From contig CAYUVF010000042.1 of assembly GCA_964448045.1 (NCBI GenBank), positions 1 to 39,033 of the forward strand: 39,033 nucleotides of DNA, read 5' to 3'. Under the pieces are notes generated by a model, which was not told the DNA's origin, searched no databases, and saw only the letters and a list, made by a program, of their open reading frames with translations. This document shows positions 24,269 through 33,271 of this stretch, piece by piece. Made by a program: the position numbers and the translations under genes. Each line of letters starts with the position of its first letter. Positions within the stretch are counted from its first letter, which is position 1. Source of the DNA: CAYUVF01 sp964448045. GTDB taxonomy: Bacteria; Bacteroidota; Rhodothermia; Rhodothermales; Salinibacteraceae.

Positions 24269-26362
24269 ATGCTTCTCCGACGTGACATGGCAAGATGGGC
24301 CGTTGCACTGGCTATGTGTTTGATCGGCCCGATCGCGACACATGCCCAGTCCCCGGTGGACACATCAGGCGTAGAGGCCGATCTTGAAGCGATCCTCGAT
24401 GAGCTTGACCTCGACGCTCGCAGTGCCGCACAGCTGGCCGAAACGTTGACCGACTTGGCCGCCCATCCTCTCGACCTCAACTCGGCCTCCGCCGCTACCC
24501 TGAGCCAGATCCCCCTGATAACGCCGTCGCTCGCCTCCCAGATCGTAGCCCATCGCGACGCGCAAGGCCCCTTCGGCGCGGTGTCCGATCTAATTCGTCT
24601 TCCTGGAATCGGAGCCGAAACGGTTCGGCGCATCCGCCCTTATGTGCAGGTGCTCCCTACTGCATCTGCCACTGGTTCATCAGGCCGGCTGCGAGAGTGG
24701 ATGCGTGACCTGGATGTCGAGGTGATCCAGCGGGTAACTCGCCGGCTGGATTTGAGTCGCAGGTACGATCCGGCTCAGTCTTCGTCGCCCTTTCTCGGAT
24801 CGCCGGAGCGCCTTTACACCCGGCTCCGCGTGCGCAGCGAGCGATTGCGCCTCGGCCTCACCCTCGACAAGGATCCCGGAGAGGCGTTCCGATGGGATCC
24901 GAGCACGCAAACCTATGGCTACGACCACGCAACCGGCCATATCGCCCTGATGAACCGAGGACGGATGGAGCGGCTCATCGTCGGAGATTTCTCGGCGGAA
25001 TTCGGGCAGGGACTGACGCTCTGGCGCCGGATGGCATTCGGCAAAGGCCGAGACCCGGTGTCGCCGCTGGTGCGCAGCGGGCGCGGACTGGTTCCTTACG
25101 GATCCACCGAGGAAAATCGTTTCTTCCGCGGACTCGCGGCCACGGTTCGCGTTCATCGGCGGGTGGCGGTCTCCGCTTTTGCCTCCCGACGCACCCTCGA
25201 CGCTACTCTGACCCCCCCAGCCGACTCGGACTCAGCTGAGGCGCTGCTGCTGATTACGAGCGAGCCCGAAACAGGCCTGCACCGCACCGCCGCCGAGCAG
25301 GCTCGCAAAGACGCGTCCCGCGAAACGGCAATAGGCGGCGCGGTGGAGTACCAGCGGGCGGCGCTTCAAGCTGGCGCCGTCGGCTACCGGAGCGTTCTCG
25401 CGCATCCCCTCGATGCTGGACTCCGCCCCGACGAGCAGTTTGATTGGACCGGCACCCATCGCAGCATGTGGAGCGCCTACGCTAATGCCTCTCTGGGCCG
25501 GTATCATGTGTTCGGGGAAGTTGGCCGCGCCCCGGGCGGCACCTGGGGCGGCGTCGGAGGCCTGTCGATGGAGCTCTCGCCTCACGTCGATGCGCTGCTG
25601 CTGGGCCGCTACTATCCCCGCACATTCAACAGCCGCCACGGCTATGCCTTTGGCGAGCGGAACGGCGCCACCCAGAACGAGATGGGCCTGTACGCCGGGC
25701 TCCGCCTGCGCCTTAGCGACCGCTGGGCCGTTTCCGCCTCATTCGATCAGTACCGTTTCCCGTGGCTTCGCTTCGCCACCCCGCGTCCCACAGCAGGGTA
25801 CGATGCCCGCCTCGTCCTCGATCATCGGCCCCGCCGCTGGCTTCGGCACTACCTGCAGTTCCGCACCGAAACGCGGGAGACAGCCGCTTCGGTTCAGGCT
25901 TCGCCCGTGCAAGAGTTGGAAGCGGTCCGCCCCGAAACACGGCAATCGCTCCGGTGGCATGGCCGATACGAGTTCAGCGATCAACTCCGCCTGCAGAGCC
26001 GGGTCGAGCTGAGCCGTTTTGCCCCTCCAACCTCAGGGGCCCGTACCGGTGTCCTCCTCTATCAGGACGTGCGCTGGCACCCAATCTCGTCGCTCCGCAT
26101 TGATGCGCGCATAGCGTTCTTCGATACCGACGGCTTCGATGCCCGCATCTACACTTACGAAAACGACTTGCTGTATGCCTTCGCCCTGCCCGTTTTATCC
26201 GGCCGAGGCCAGCGCCGATACTTGCTGGGGCATCTCGACATCGGGAAGGGGCTGGATCTCCAGTTCAAATTCAGCGTCACACAGTTCAACGACACCGCTT
26301 CCCATTCGGCTGGCCCCTCCCTCCGGCGAGAAATCCGCGCCCAACTACGCTGGACACGTTGA
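24269..26362 (+). CDS. HhH-domain outer membrane barrel protein
   Basis: 697 residues from ATG 24269 (a second ATG at 24287 is possible). Signal peptide MARWAVALAMCLIGPIATHA. Residues about 70-130 contain tandem helix-hairpin-helix motifs like ComEA (LDLNSASAATLSQIPLITPS, then VSDLIRLPGIGAETVRRIRP). The remaining ~550 residues alternate hydrophobic and polar with an RWTR end, a likely beta-barrel (WAVSASFDQYRFPWLRF; GLDLQFKFSVTQFND). A periplasmic HhH on a barrel suggests an envelope protein that binds DNA, or uses the HhH for protein contact. Operon partner: the PorV-like gene. Function unknown; it may be linked to DNA uptake, but no com genes are near. Confidence 0.75.
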   Translation: MLLRRDMARWAVALAMCLIGPIATHAQSPVDTSGVEADLEAILDELDLDARSAAQLAETLTDLAAHPLDLNSASAATLSQIPLITPSLASQIVAHRDAQGPFGAVSDLIRLPGIGAETVRRIRPYVQVLPTASATGSSGRLREWMRDLDVEVIQRVTRRLDLSRRYDPAQSSSPFLGSPERLYTRLRVRSERLRLGLTLDKDPGEAFRWDPSTQTYGYDHATGHIALMNRGRMERLIVGDFSAEFGQGLTLWRRMAFGKGRDPVSPLVRSGRGLVPYGSTEENRFFRGLAATVRVHRRVAVSAFASRRTLDATLTPPADSDSAEALLLITSEPETGLHRTAAEQARKDASRETAIGGAVEYQRAALQAGAVGYRSVLAHPLDAGLRPDEQFDWTGTHRSMWSAYANASLGRYHVFGEVGRAPGGTWGGVGGLSMELSPHVDALLLGRYYPRTFNSRHGYAFGERNGATQNEMGLYAGLRLRLSDRWAVSASFDQYRFPWLRFATPRPTAGYDARLVLDHRPRRWLRHYLQFRTETRETAASVQASPVQELEAVRPETRQSLRWHGRYEFSDQLRLQSRVELSRFAPPTSGARTGVLLYQDVRWHPISSLRIDARIAFFDTDGFDARIYTYENDLLYAFALPVLSGRGQRRYLLGHLDIGKGLDLQFKFSVTQFNDTASHSAGPSLRREIRAQLRWTR

Positions 26363-26516
26363 CTTTAATGCGTGCTGGAATACATTTTGAAGGAATCACT
26401 GCATGACTTGATGACGCTACACGCATCCTACGAGCCGTCGCGTTTCCACCCGTTGAATGTGAATCAGCAACCGACTGAAATCGCCCTCTCCTGCTTGGCT
26501 TACACTCCCAGCCTTT

Positions 26517-26909
26517 ATGTCTCAGACTGATCCTCAGCGTATTCTTGCCGTTGAAGACAACCCCGAAACGCAGCTCCTGCTTCAGCATCTACTCCAGTCA
26601 AGCTTCAACATCGTTACCGCCGCCAGCGTAGATGAAGCCCTCGATCAATCGACCAATGGCCGCTTTCATCTCTTGCTTCTCGACATCAACCTCGGCGAAA
26701 AACGTACCGGGGTCGACCTGCTCGATATGCTGCGCGAAATCGAGAACGTGGTCGATGTCCCGGCCATCGCTCTGACAGCCTACGCCATGCCCGGAGATCG
26801 CGACACCTTTATCGACGCAGGCTTCGATGCCTATGTCAGCAAACCCTTTACGCGAGATGACCTGATGTCGACGATTAATCGTGTGCTGGGCTCACCGGAG
26901 ACGCCATAG
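26517..26909 (+). CDS. Stand-alone receiver-domain protein
   Basis: 130 residues, a single CheY-like receiver with no output domain. Acidic pocket VEDNPE, phospho-Asp56 in LLLLDINLGEKRTG, Thr in ALTAYAMPG, Lys in AYVSKPFTRDDL. The start MSQTDPQRILAVEDN fits the fold. The spacing from the upstream barrel gene is 154 bp, so it has its own promoter. It is a possible phosphorelay intermediate or sink for hybrid kinases of this genome. No partner kinase is adjacent; the LOV kinase is 11 kb away. Confidence 0.93.
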   Translation: MSQTDPQRILAVEDNPETQLLLQHLLQSSFNIVTAASVDEALDQSTNGRFHLLLLDINLGEKRTGVDLLDMLREIENVVDVPAIALTAYAMPGDRDTFIDAGFDAYVSKPFTRDDLMSTINRVLGSPETP

Positions 26910-26921
26910 CTCGTATGCTGC

Positions 26922-26957
26922 AATAAAAAAGCAGGACTCCTGTTGGAGCCCTGCTTC
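26922..26957 (-). terminator. Terminator between receiver and Zn-ribbon genes
   Basis: AGCAGG-ACTCC-TGTT-GGAGC-CCTGCT pairs over 11 bp with one mismatch (about 26930-26955). On the minus strand it ends in TTTTTTATT, so it terminates the Zn-ribbon gene and may also stop the convergent receiver gene. Confidence 0.7.
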
Positions 26958-26985
26958 AGGGTGGTGCAATGGATACCGGTTGGAA

Positions 26986-27372
26986 TTAGTTCATGCAAAC
27001 CGATTTGAGGATGTCGCGCCGGTCGGAGAGTGTGTTGCGCCACTCTGCTTCACGAACGGGCTCGTCGCCCACGTAGTATTCCCACTCGTCGACATTTTCA
27101 TCATCAACCACGACCGTGTTTGTCATGTGGGCTACGCGTTTCAGAACCGGCGACGTGCCCATCTGATGAACATACGTGATCGTGCACTCTCCGGAGGCAG
27201 TTTTTTCCTTAACTGAAAGCCAGTTGTCACCACAAACCTGGCAGCTGTAAAAGCGAGACTCTTGCTCGCCTCCCAGCAGGTCGTCCACTTGGTCGTCCGT
27301 GTCTTCATCGAGGATGACCTGCATGGGCATTAAACTCTCACATCCGCAATTCTTGCACGTGAGCTTCTGCAT
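26986..27372 (-). CDS. Hypothetical Zn-ribbon protein
   Basis: 128 residues from the ATG at 27372 (MQKLTCKNCGCESLMPMQ); the frame reaches 27471 but the extra part is unremarkable. Two Cys pairs (CKNCGCES and CQVCGD, about 38 residues apart) form a probable zinc ribbon. A mixed acidic region follows (NTVVVDDENVDEWEYYVGDE). No other domain is recognised. It may bind nucleic acid or protein. The rest looks polar and soluble. A terminator lies just downstream; upstream, the propeller gene on the same strand ends about 165 bp away. Confidence 0.7.
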   Translation of the reverse strand: MQKLTCKNCGCESLMPMQVILDEDTDDQVDDLLGGEQESRFYSCQVCGDNWLSVKEKTASGECTITYVHQMGTSPVLKRVAHMTNTVVVDDENVDEWEYYVGDEPVREAEWRNTLSDRRDILKSVCMN

Positions 27373-27537
27373 AGAGCATGTACGGGGTAATTGGAAAGAT
27401 CCCGATTCGCGAATATGCAACGGAATATCCACCCCGAAGTTCGATTTTCGACGAGATACAGCCCCGTTCATCTCCGTTTCTGATGCCGGTTGGTGGCAAT
27501 TTCACAGGGTCATTGCATCTTCGACGCGGGCGTTCGC

Positions 27538-30432
27538 TCAGCGGTACACCACAGTGCCATCCCCGGGCTCCAGCCGATAGGCCCCGCCAATACGCAGGTC
27601 GAAGTCGAGCAGGTAAAAGAAGCGAAAGCGAACGCCCAGTCCTCCTCCGACAGACGATAGCCGGGGCCCCTTCGATTTCTCCAGGGCGTGCAGCGTCTGG
27701 CCAAAGCCGTAGGTGTAGACGGCCTTCACGTACAGTGGCAGCATCGTAAAACCGTCATCGACGAACCACAGCGGCTGCGTCACTTCGGCATCCAGTCGGA
27801 GAAAGGTACCCTCCCCCAATCCGCGGTCCTCGTACCCGCGCGGCACGAACGTATCGATATTCACGATACTGCCCCGATTCTGAGCGAGCAAACCACCCCC
27901 GACGCGAATGCTCGTATTGGTCCGGGGAAACAGGGGCAGATACCCACGCAGGGTCGAGCGCACGGCCCGGCTGGCCCCTACGCCGTCAGTCCACGCATCG
28001 ATTTCGGCCGAGGTTACCCACACAACTCCGGCACTCGGCGCGAGGTCGCGGGTATTGGCGCGGAGTCGATAGGCCACCGCGGCGGCCGGATTCAGCGTCA
28101 GGCGGTCGCGAAACGATGTCAGGCCCTCGGCCTGCTCGTTGATAAGGCGCGTCTGCCGCCACTCCGTATCGAGCCGCAGCTGCGCTTGGGTAAAGTTTAC
28201 GTTAGAGCGCAGGGTGATCGGCACCTCCATCCCCAGAGCCGCTCCGCGCTCCTCCACGAGCCCCTGCGCCAACAGGACCCCTCCCCCCTCGTCCTGCAAC
28301 GCCACCGTCGTGGCAAAGGGACGATCGTAGACCGCAAGCGACGGCCGCAGCAGGAAGCGGCCGCTCTGGAACGAAGCCTCCCCCCAGGGCCGGCCCACCC
28401 GATAGTAGCTCTCCCCCCGATACGCCCAGCGCTGTAACGGATCGGCGCCGCGCACGGCTACGCCAACGCCCAGGCCTAACTGACTGTCGAGCCGCCCACT
28501 CGGCTCATCCACGTCGTAGCGGACGGTCGGATACACCATCCGGGGGGCGAGGTAGCGCCAGGCCTGGTACCGCCGCGTCGGACCGAGGTCGAGCGGAGCG
28601 GCCATCCGCTTCGGCTGATATGTCGCGAACACCTCCGGTGACGCATCCGTCACCTGCGCGCTCGTCAACTGCTGGGCCGACGCAGGATGAAACGGCATCC
28701 GGACGAGGTTGAACTGTTCGTGTTGATAGTTGACGAACGCGAGCGTCGACCCGTCGGGCGAGAGCGTTGGTTCCAGCGCGCCGAACGGTACGTTTGTTAG
28801 TTGGAGGACTCGATCGGTTGCAGTATCCAACGCGTAGATATTGGCGATACCCGATGGATCGGCTGCGAAAAGCAGATAGCGCCCGTCCGGGCCCCAGCTC
28901 ACGTCGTAAATCACGCCCGTCTCCAACGCCACCCACCGACGCAGCTCGGGACCATCAGCCGTCATATCGGCTCGGTAGAGCTGCTGCTCACCATCGACAT
29001 TGAGCACGACAGCCACCGTCGACCCGTCCGGCGAGGGGGCCATCTGCCGAAAGCGTGCGCGCTCCCGATCCGTCAGCGCTGTCACCGCCCCATCGGCCTC
29101 GATCCGTGCCCACTGTGTGAACGATCCGTCGTTCTGGATAGCCCAGAGCGTCCCATCGGGCGCCTCAACGGGGGCCAAGACGCGCCCGCCCTCGGTGAGC
29201 CGTTTGGTTGCGCCCGTCTGCAGATCGACCCGCTCGGCCTCGGCTGTGAATTGGCTTGGCGCCCACGAATCGGCCACGTAGCGGCTCATGTACAGCCCTG
29301 TCGTATCGCGGCTCAGGCTGTACGTAAAGTCCTCGGTGAGCGCTGTCGTGCGGAGGCGCTCGCGCTCCCCGGTCGCCGCGTCAATCCAATAGAGCCCGGC
29401 GCGCAGATCGTATCCGTGGGCGTACGCAACAAGCGTTTCGTTGTCGATCCAGTAGGGCCGCCGGTGGATCCGCCCTTCCCCCTTGGCGACGACAGTCGGT
29501 TGCGTGAGGGGGCCGAGGCTGTCGAGCCGGGCCTGCTCGCGGGCGCGCACCTCCGCGATCATCTGGTCGGCGAAGGTGCCCGGTCGTTTGCCGAGCCCGT
29601 GCCAGAGCGCGACCCCAAAGCCCAGAAAAGGCAGCCGGTGGTGCAGGCGCGTGGCCGCGCGGAAGAACTCGGCATCTGGGGTGCCATCGTCCTCGGCCAT
29701 AGCCCGGACGGCCTGTCCACCCCCCAGGTAATGCCGATCGAACGGGCGGGTGTACGCCGGCGCTTCCAGCATCTGCGTCAGCGACCACGGATCGTCACTG
29801 AGCATGGCAGCACGATATTTCATCGTGGCCAGGGGCATGTTGAGCCGCCCCGCACCGGGCTGCAGCCGACTCTCGCGATGCACGGCGATGCCTTCGATAA
29901 GCCCCGCCGGCGCTGTGAAGTTGATGACACGGCTCCAGTCCGGCGCAAACCAGCGTACCACCCGGCCCACCCCAACGCTCGGATTCACCTCGGCGTGGGC
30001 GGCGTGAACGAGCTCGTGCGGCGCCACGGCAGCAGGCCATGACGTGTACCCCGTCGTGATGATGTTGTCCTTGATGCGCGGTACCTCAATCTCCTGGCGG
30101 AACGGGAGCGGACTGACAATGCCGTTGGCTCGGTCGTTGAACGCGTTCACCACCACCGGCATCTGCAGGCCGCGGCCGCCGAGCCCAATTAGCGCATCCG
30201 TCGCCAGAAGATTGGCCTCCAGGATACCCGCCATCAGCCGCGTCTCGCGCTCAGCCCCTACCTGATAGATCATGTCGAAGTGCGGCGTTTCGGCCACCCG
30301 GTAGGTCGCTTCCGGCGGACGGTACAGCACGTCGTAGAGACCCGGCCGATTGACGGCACTCTGGCCCCGGCTTGCGACGGGCGCTCCTATCAGTTCCACT
30401 AACAAACAGCACCACACAAAAAGATGCTTCAT
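27538..30432 (-). CDS. Gluzincin/beta-propeller/barrel outer membrane protein
   Basis: 964 residues. Signal peptide about 1-24. Residues about 40-200 form a zincin-like domain with HELVH (139-143) and EGIAVH, whose Glu180 is a likely third zinc ligand, the gluzincin arrangement. Residues about 330-640 contain repeated PD40/TolB-like blades (AFSPDG-type: MAPSPDGSTVAVVLN, SWGPDGRYLLFAADPSG, TLSPDGSTLAFVN). The C-terminal ~300 residues alternate like an outer membrane beta-barrel. This modular form is known in Bacteroidota as uncharacterised proteases or sensors. It might process or bind a surface protein. It is monocistronic by spacing. Confidence 0.8.
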   Translation of the reverse strand: MKHLFVWCCLLVELIGAPVASRGQSAVNRPGLYDVLYRPPEATYRVAETPHFDMIYQVGAERETRLMAGILEANLLATDALIGLGGRGLQMPVVVNAFNDRANGIVSPLPFRQEIEVPRIKDNIITTGYTSWPAAVAPHELVHAAHAEVNPSVGVGRVVRWFAPDWSRVINFTAPAGLIEGIAVHRESRLQPGAGRLNMPLATMKYRAAMLSDDPWSLTQMLEAPAYTRPFDRHYLGGGQAVRAMAEDDGTPDAEFFRAATRLHHRLPFLGFGVALWHGLGKRPGTFADQMIAEVRAREQARLDSLGPLTQPTVVAKGEGRIHRRPYWIDNETLVAYAHGYDLRAGLYWIDAATGERERLRTTALTEDFTYSLSRDTTGLYMSRYVADSWAPSQFTAEAERVDLQTGATKRLTEGGRVLAPVEAPDGTLWAIQNDGSFTQWARIEADGAVTALTDRERARFRQMAPSPDGSTVAVVLNVDGEQQLYRADMTADGPELRRWVALETGVIYDVSWGPDGRYLLFAADPSGIANIYALDTATDRVLQLTNVPFGALEPTLSPDGSTLAFVNYQHEQFNLVRMPFHPASAQQLTSAQVTDASPEVFATYQPKRMAAPLDLGPTRRYQAWRYLAPRMVYPTVRYDVDEPSGRLDSQLGLGVGVAVRGADPLQRWAYRGESYYRVGRPWGEASFQSGRFLLRPSLAVYDRPFATTVALQDEGGGVLLAQGLVEERGAALGMEVPITLRSNVNFTQAQLRLDTEWRQTRLINEQAEGLTSFRDRLTLNPAAAVAYRLRANTRDLAPSAGVVWVTSAEIDAWTDGVGASRAVRSTLRGYLPLFPRTNTSIRVGGGLLAQNRGSIVNIDTFVPRGYEDRGLGEGTFLRLDAEVTQPLWFVDDGFTMLPLYVKAVYTYGFGQTLHALEKSKGPRLSSVGGGLGVRFRFFYLLDFDLRIGGAYRLEPGDGTVVYR

Positions 30433-30577
30433 CGGCGACGAATGGATGATCGGACAAACGGACGCTCAAACATATGGCAACGTAGAGCTTAAAATTCGGC
30501 CCGGCTTGCGTGGGATCGCTCGCCACAGCCGTTTCCGTCTCGATGCTCTTCGCTGTTCGCTCAATTCCCCCGACACC

Positions 30578-30787
30578 ATGACCCACGACGACTGGATTTG
30601 CCCCAAGTGCGAAAACGAGCACTTCGAAACCGCCGAACTCCGAGCCTCCGGTGGAGGAATTTCCTCGATGTTTGACATCGAAAATCAGCAGTTCACAACG
30701 GTGACCTGCACGCGGTGTCATTACACTGAGCTCTACCGCACGGATGCGAATTCAATTCAGCAGGTGCTTGACTTCCTTACCACATGA
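30578..30787 (+). CDS. DUF2082-type Zn-ribbon protein
   Basis: 69 residues from the ATG at 30578 (MTHDDWICPKCENEHFETAE); the upstream frame is not used. Two CxxC pairs (CPKC and CTRC) flank GGGISSMFDIENQQFTTVTC, the pattern of DUF2082 nucleic-acid-binding Zn ribbons. It ends YTELYRTDANSIQQVLDFL. It is divergent from the propeller gene (145-bp gap). The specific role is unknown. Confidence 0.82.
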   Translation: MTHDDWICPKCENEHFETAELRASGGGISSMFDIENQQFTTVTCTRCHYTELYRTDANSIQQVLDFLTT

Positions 30788-31081
30788 AAGGCTTTCTATA
30801 CCCCAGGTTGTGTGTCATGTACTGGCGTGATTTCGCCCAGCTCGATTCAGGCTTGATCCGGACCCAACGCTTCAGCGCGACTGATGACATAATCTCTTCG
30901 AATAAGCCGCTAACTCCGTTGAGATCCCGACACGAGAGCGCAGTTCGACTGACCGGTGGTAATCGGAGTCCGGGAGGACAGCCTTTTTGGGGCACAACTT
31001 GGGTTTCTATAGAACCGCAGTGCAGAATCGCCGGTGTTTTCCTGGGGCCCAACCAGGCATAACCGCTCGTGGAGCCGACAT
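30788..31081. other. Intergenic, no feature recognised
   Basis: Only overlapping short frames without motifs are present on both strands. No hairpin terminator was recognised after the Zn-ribbon gene. Confidence 0.35.
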
Positions 31082-31225
31082 CTACCCGCCCAGCAACAGG
31101 GGAAGAACCTCGCTCGCGACGATGGCCACGACCGGAATGATGATCATCGTGAATACGAACGCGAGCACGACCACGAGCCAGTTGGGAATCTCCATCTTGG
31201 TGCCGTCAGACCATTCGATTTTCAT
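31082..31225 (-). CDS. 47-residue predicted single-pass membrane protein
   Basis: A short frame from ATG 31225 to TAG 31082. The N-terminal MKIEWSDGTKMEIPNW is polar; residues 17-37 (LVVVLAFVFTMIIIPVVAIV) form one clear transmembrane helix; the tail is SEVLPLLLGG. The hydrophobic block is too regular to be a chance frame, and its composition fits small inner membrane proteins. It may be a regulator or assembly factor; no homologue is recognised. It lies 210 bp from the IS4-type element. Confidence 0.55.
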   Translation of the reverse strand: MKIEWSDGTKMEIPNWLVVVLAFVFTMIIIPVVAIVASEVLPLLLGG

Positions 31226-31434
31226 GAGTCGGTTGAGCAAAGTCAATGAAGCCAATGAAATGGGTGAAGCCTAAACCCGGTGGGCCGAAACCTGTGGGGT
31301 GCGATCCAACCGGGCAACCAGGAACACCCAGGCACTCTTTCCAAGCTATGACCCACACCCCACCGCGTCAACCTGTCGCACCAACCGGCCACGGCGAATG
31401 CATCAATCGGTGTAGCAATCCGTCGCCCTTTTGA

Positions 31435-32789
31435 CGTCATTCCCGTCTCTACACTACGGTTTATACACAACGCAACCAGAAGTAGAGAACGGGGTTGAAG
31501 GGCGTTTTGGGCCCTTGTTTTTAGCCCTTGATGACCGGCCTTTTTGATACTATGACTTCCTACGCCAACCTCCTTCCAGATCAACGCTTGGCTCGCCGCG
31601 CGCATCAACTCGCCGCGGCGCTCGTTAGGCTCCGCACCATTAGCATTGTGCAACTGGCCACGAGTTGGGCCGAGCAGATGGCGTTCTATCGCTTTCTCGC
31701 CAACGAGCGTGTTACGGTTCAGCGGTTGGCCGCCGGGCTTTTTACTTGGTTAAGCAGATGGGGGGCTTCCGCACAAAACGAGACGCACTTGCTACTCATT
31801 CAGGACACGACCGAGGTGAGCTTCGAAGCCCACAGTGGGCGTATCCGCGCGGGACCGGGTTTGGGATGGCTCTCGAAGAACCGTCAGTTCGGGTATTGCA
31901 TGCATCCGACGCTGGTGGTGGAGGCTACGAGGGGCCACGCGCTCGGATTTGCGGACCTGCAAGTGTGGGCCAAACCGACCGGCCAGCCGAACAAAAAAGA
32001 GTGCTCCTACCGCGACCTGCCGATTGAAGAAAAAGAATCGTTTCGCTGGATTGAAGCGGTAAGGGGCGCGGCCTGGCGGCTGGGAGTGGGAGAACGCCCC
32101 GGCCTTCGGCTGACGACGATTGCCGACCGGGAGGCCGATATTTATTCGCTCTTTGCTCGTCTGCCCACCGGTTGCGAGGCCATCATTCGCGCTTGTCGAG
32201 ACCGGCGCATTGAGCAGTCGCCGGGCCATTTGTATGCGTTTGGGCCATCAGCCCATCTGTTGGCGTCTCCTCTCGACCCACTCGGTGACGTGTTTTGAGG
32301 AGGCCCAGCAAGTGTGCGGTTTCTACCGGCAGCGCTGGCACATCGAGCAGGTCTTCCGGCTCTTGAAGCGAGACGGATTGGATTTGGAGGCCAGCGAACT
32401 CGAAAGCGGAGAGAGCCTTCAGCGACTCGGCGTGCTGGCGTTGGGGGCGGCCCTTGACGTGTTTTGCTTGCTCTTGGCTGTGCGTGCGGAATCGTCGGAC
32501 CAACCGCTTGGTGAAGTGTTCGATGAGAGCGAGCAGGTGTGTCTGGAGCATCTTAGCGAAGAGGTGAGCAGGCGAACCAAGAAGCAGCAAAACCCGCACC
32601 GGAAGGACACCTTGGCGTGGGCCGCCTGGATTATTGCTCGCCTGGGAGGCTGGAACGGCTACGCGAGCCAACGCCGCGCGGGGCCGGCGACCTACCACCG
32701 AGGTCTCCAACGCTTTCATACGCTCACTATGGGATGGCGACTCGCTCATAGAGATCTGTATAAACCGTAGCGTCTCTACAGGAATGACG
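31435..32789. mobile_element. IS4-family insertion sequence, defective
   Basis: Ends are 33-bp imperfect inverted repeats at 31435-31467 and 32757-32789. CGTCATTCC at the outer tip and a 14-bp CTACGGTTTATACA block are identical in both arms; the middle differs. The interior encodes one transposase on the plus strand with an internal deletion. Length is 1355 bp, slightly short for the family. No clear target-site duplication was found next to the tips (TTTTGA versus GGGCTTA). Confidence 0.85.
31528..32770 (+). pseudogene. IS4-family transposase, frameshifted with deletion
   Basis: The first part (31528-32298) contains LLIQDTTEVSFEAHSG (first catalytic Asp) and TTIADREADIYSLFARLPTG (second Asp). 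After RRIEQSPGHLYAF near 32245 the frame changes and the remainder (WRLLSTHSVTCFEEAQQVCG, then FYRQRWHIEQVFRLLKRDG with the catalytic Glu in the Y-R-E-K signature) is in another frame up to 32770. Compared with family members, about 100 residues of the insertion domain are missing at the junction. All three catalytic acids are present but on two reading frames, so the enzyme is presumably dead. Confidence 0.85.
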
Positions 32790-32927
32790 GGGCTTACCTG
32801 ATCGGCACAGCGCGACCTGCTCCGTATTGACTCTGAGATCACCTGGAATGGGCTTGATGCAATTGCCCTGCACTAACCGGGATCGTTCGTCGCCAGTCCA
32901 CATTGCTTTCGACTGTGAGCCCAAATA

Positions 32928-32962
32928 CAAAAACGCCCTCTGCGGGATGCAAAGGGCGTTTT
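32928..32962 (-). terminator. Terminator of tRNA-Ser
   Basis: AAAACGCCC (32930-32938) pairs perfectly with GGGCGTTTT (32954-32962). On the minus strand the second arm ends in TTTTT, about 20 bp after the tRNA 3' end. Confidence 0.8.
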
Positions 32963-32981
32963 AGCTGCCTTCCTGAAATAG

Positions 32982-33070
32982 CGGAGGGGGAGGGATTCGA
33001 ACCCCCGGTACCCAAAAGGGTACTCTGGTTTTCGAGACCAGTGCGTTCAACCAGGCTCCGCCACCCCTCC
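32982..33070 (-). tRNA. tRNA-Ser (CGA)
   Basis: 89-nt class II tRNA: acceptor GGAGGGG/CCCCTCC with discriminator G, D-arm containing GGCGGAGCCTGGTTGAA, anticodon arm CTGGT-CTCGAAA-ACCAG (anticodon CGA, reads UCG), variable arm GTACCCTTTTGGGTAC, T-arm with GGTTCGAATCCC. CCA is not encoded. Confidence 0.96.
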
Positions 33071-33271
33071 GTATGTCAGATACTATCATAGGAACCAAAA
33101 CGGGGATGGACAACGCTGCGCTTTTCAAAAACCGGAGAAAGCCCATCCGCCTGTTCGATTCTGCAGAGGTTGTGTATTCGCTGCCGCAGCCAGAGATCCG
33201 ATTGTGCGCGGCGCCAGAACGACCGACCTCCGAATGGCACGCATTGTTGAACTGAATTTCACCGAAGTCCC

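Noticed and set aside
28801..30042. 413-codon plus-strand frame within the propeller gene
   Set aside because: Antisense shadow; no signal or motif, opposite a clear secreted protein.
33073..33255. 60-codon frame between tRNA-Ser and rtcA
   Set aside because: No motif; probably the rtcA promoter region.
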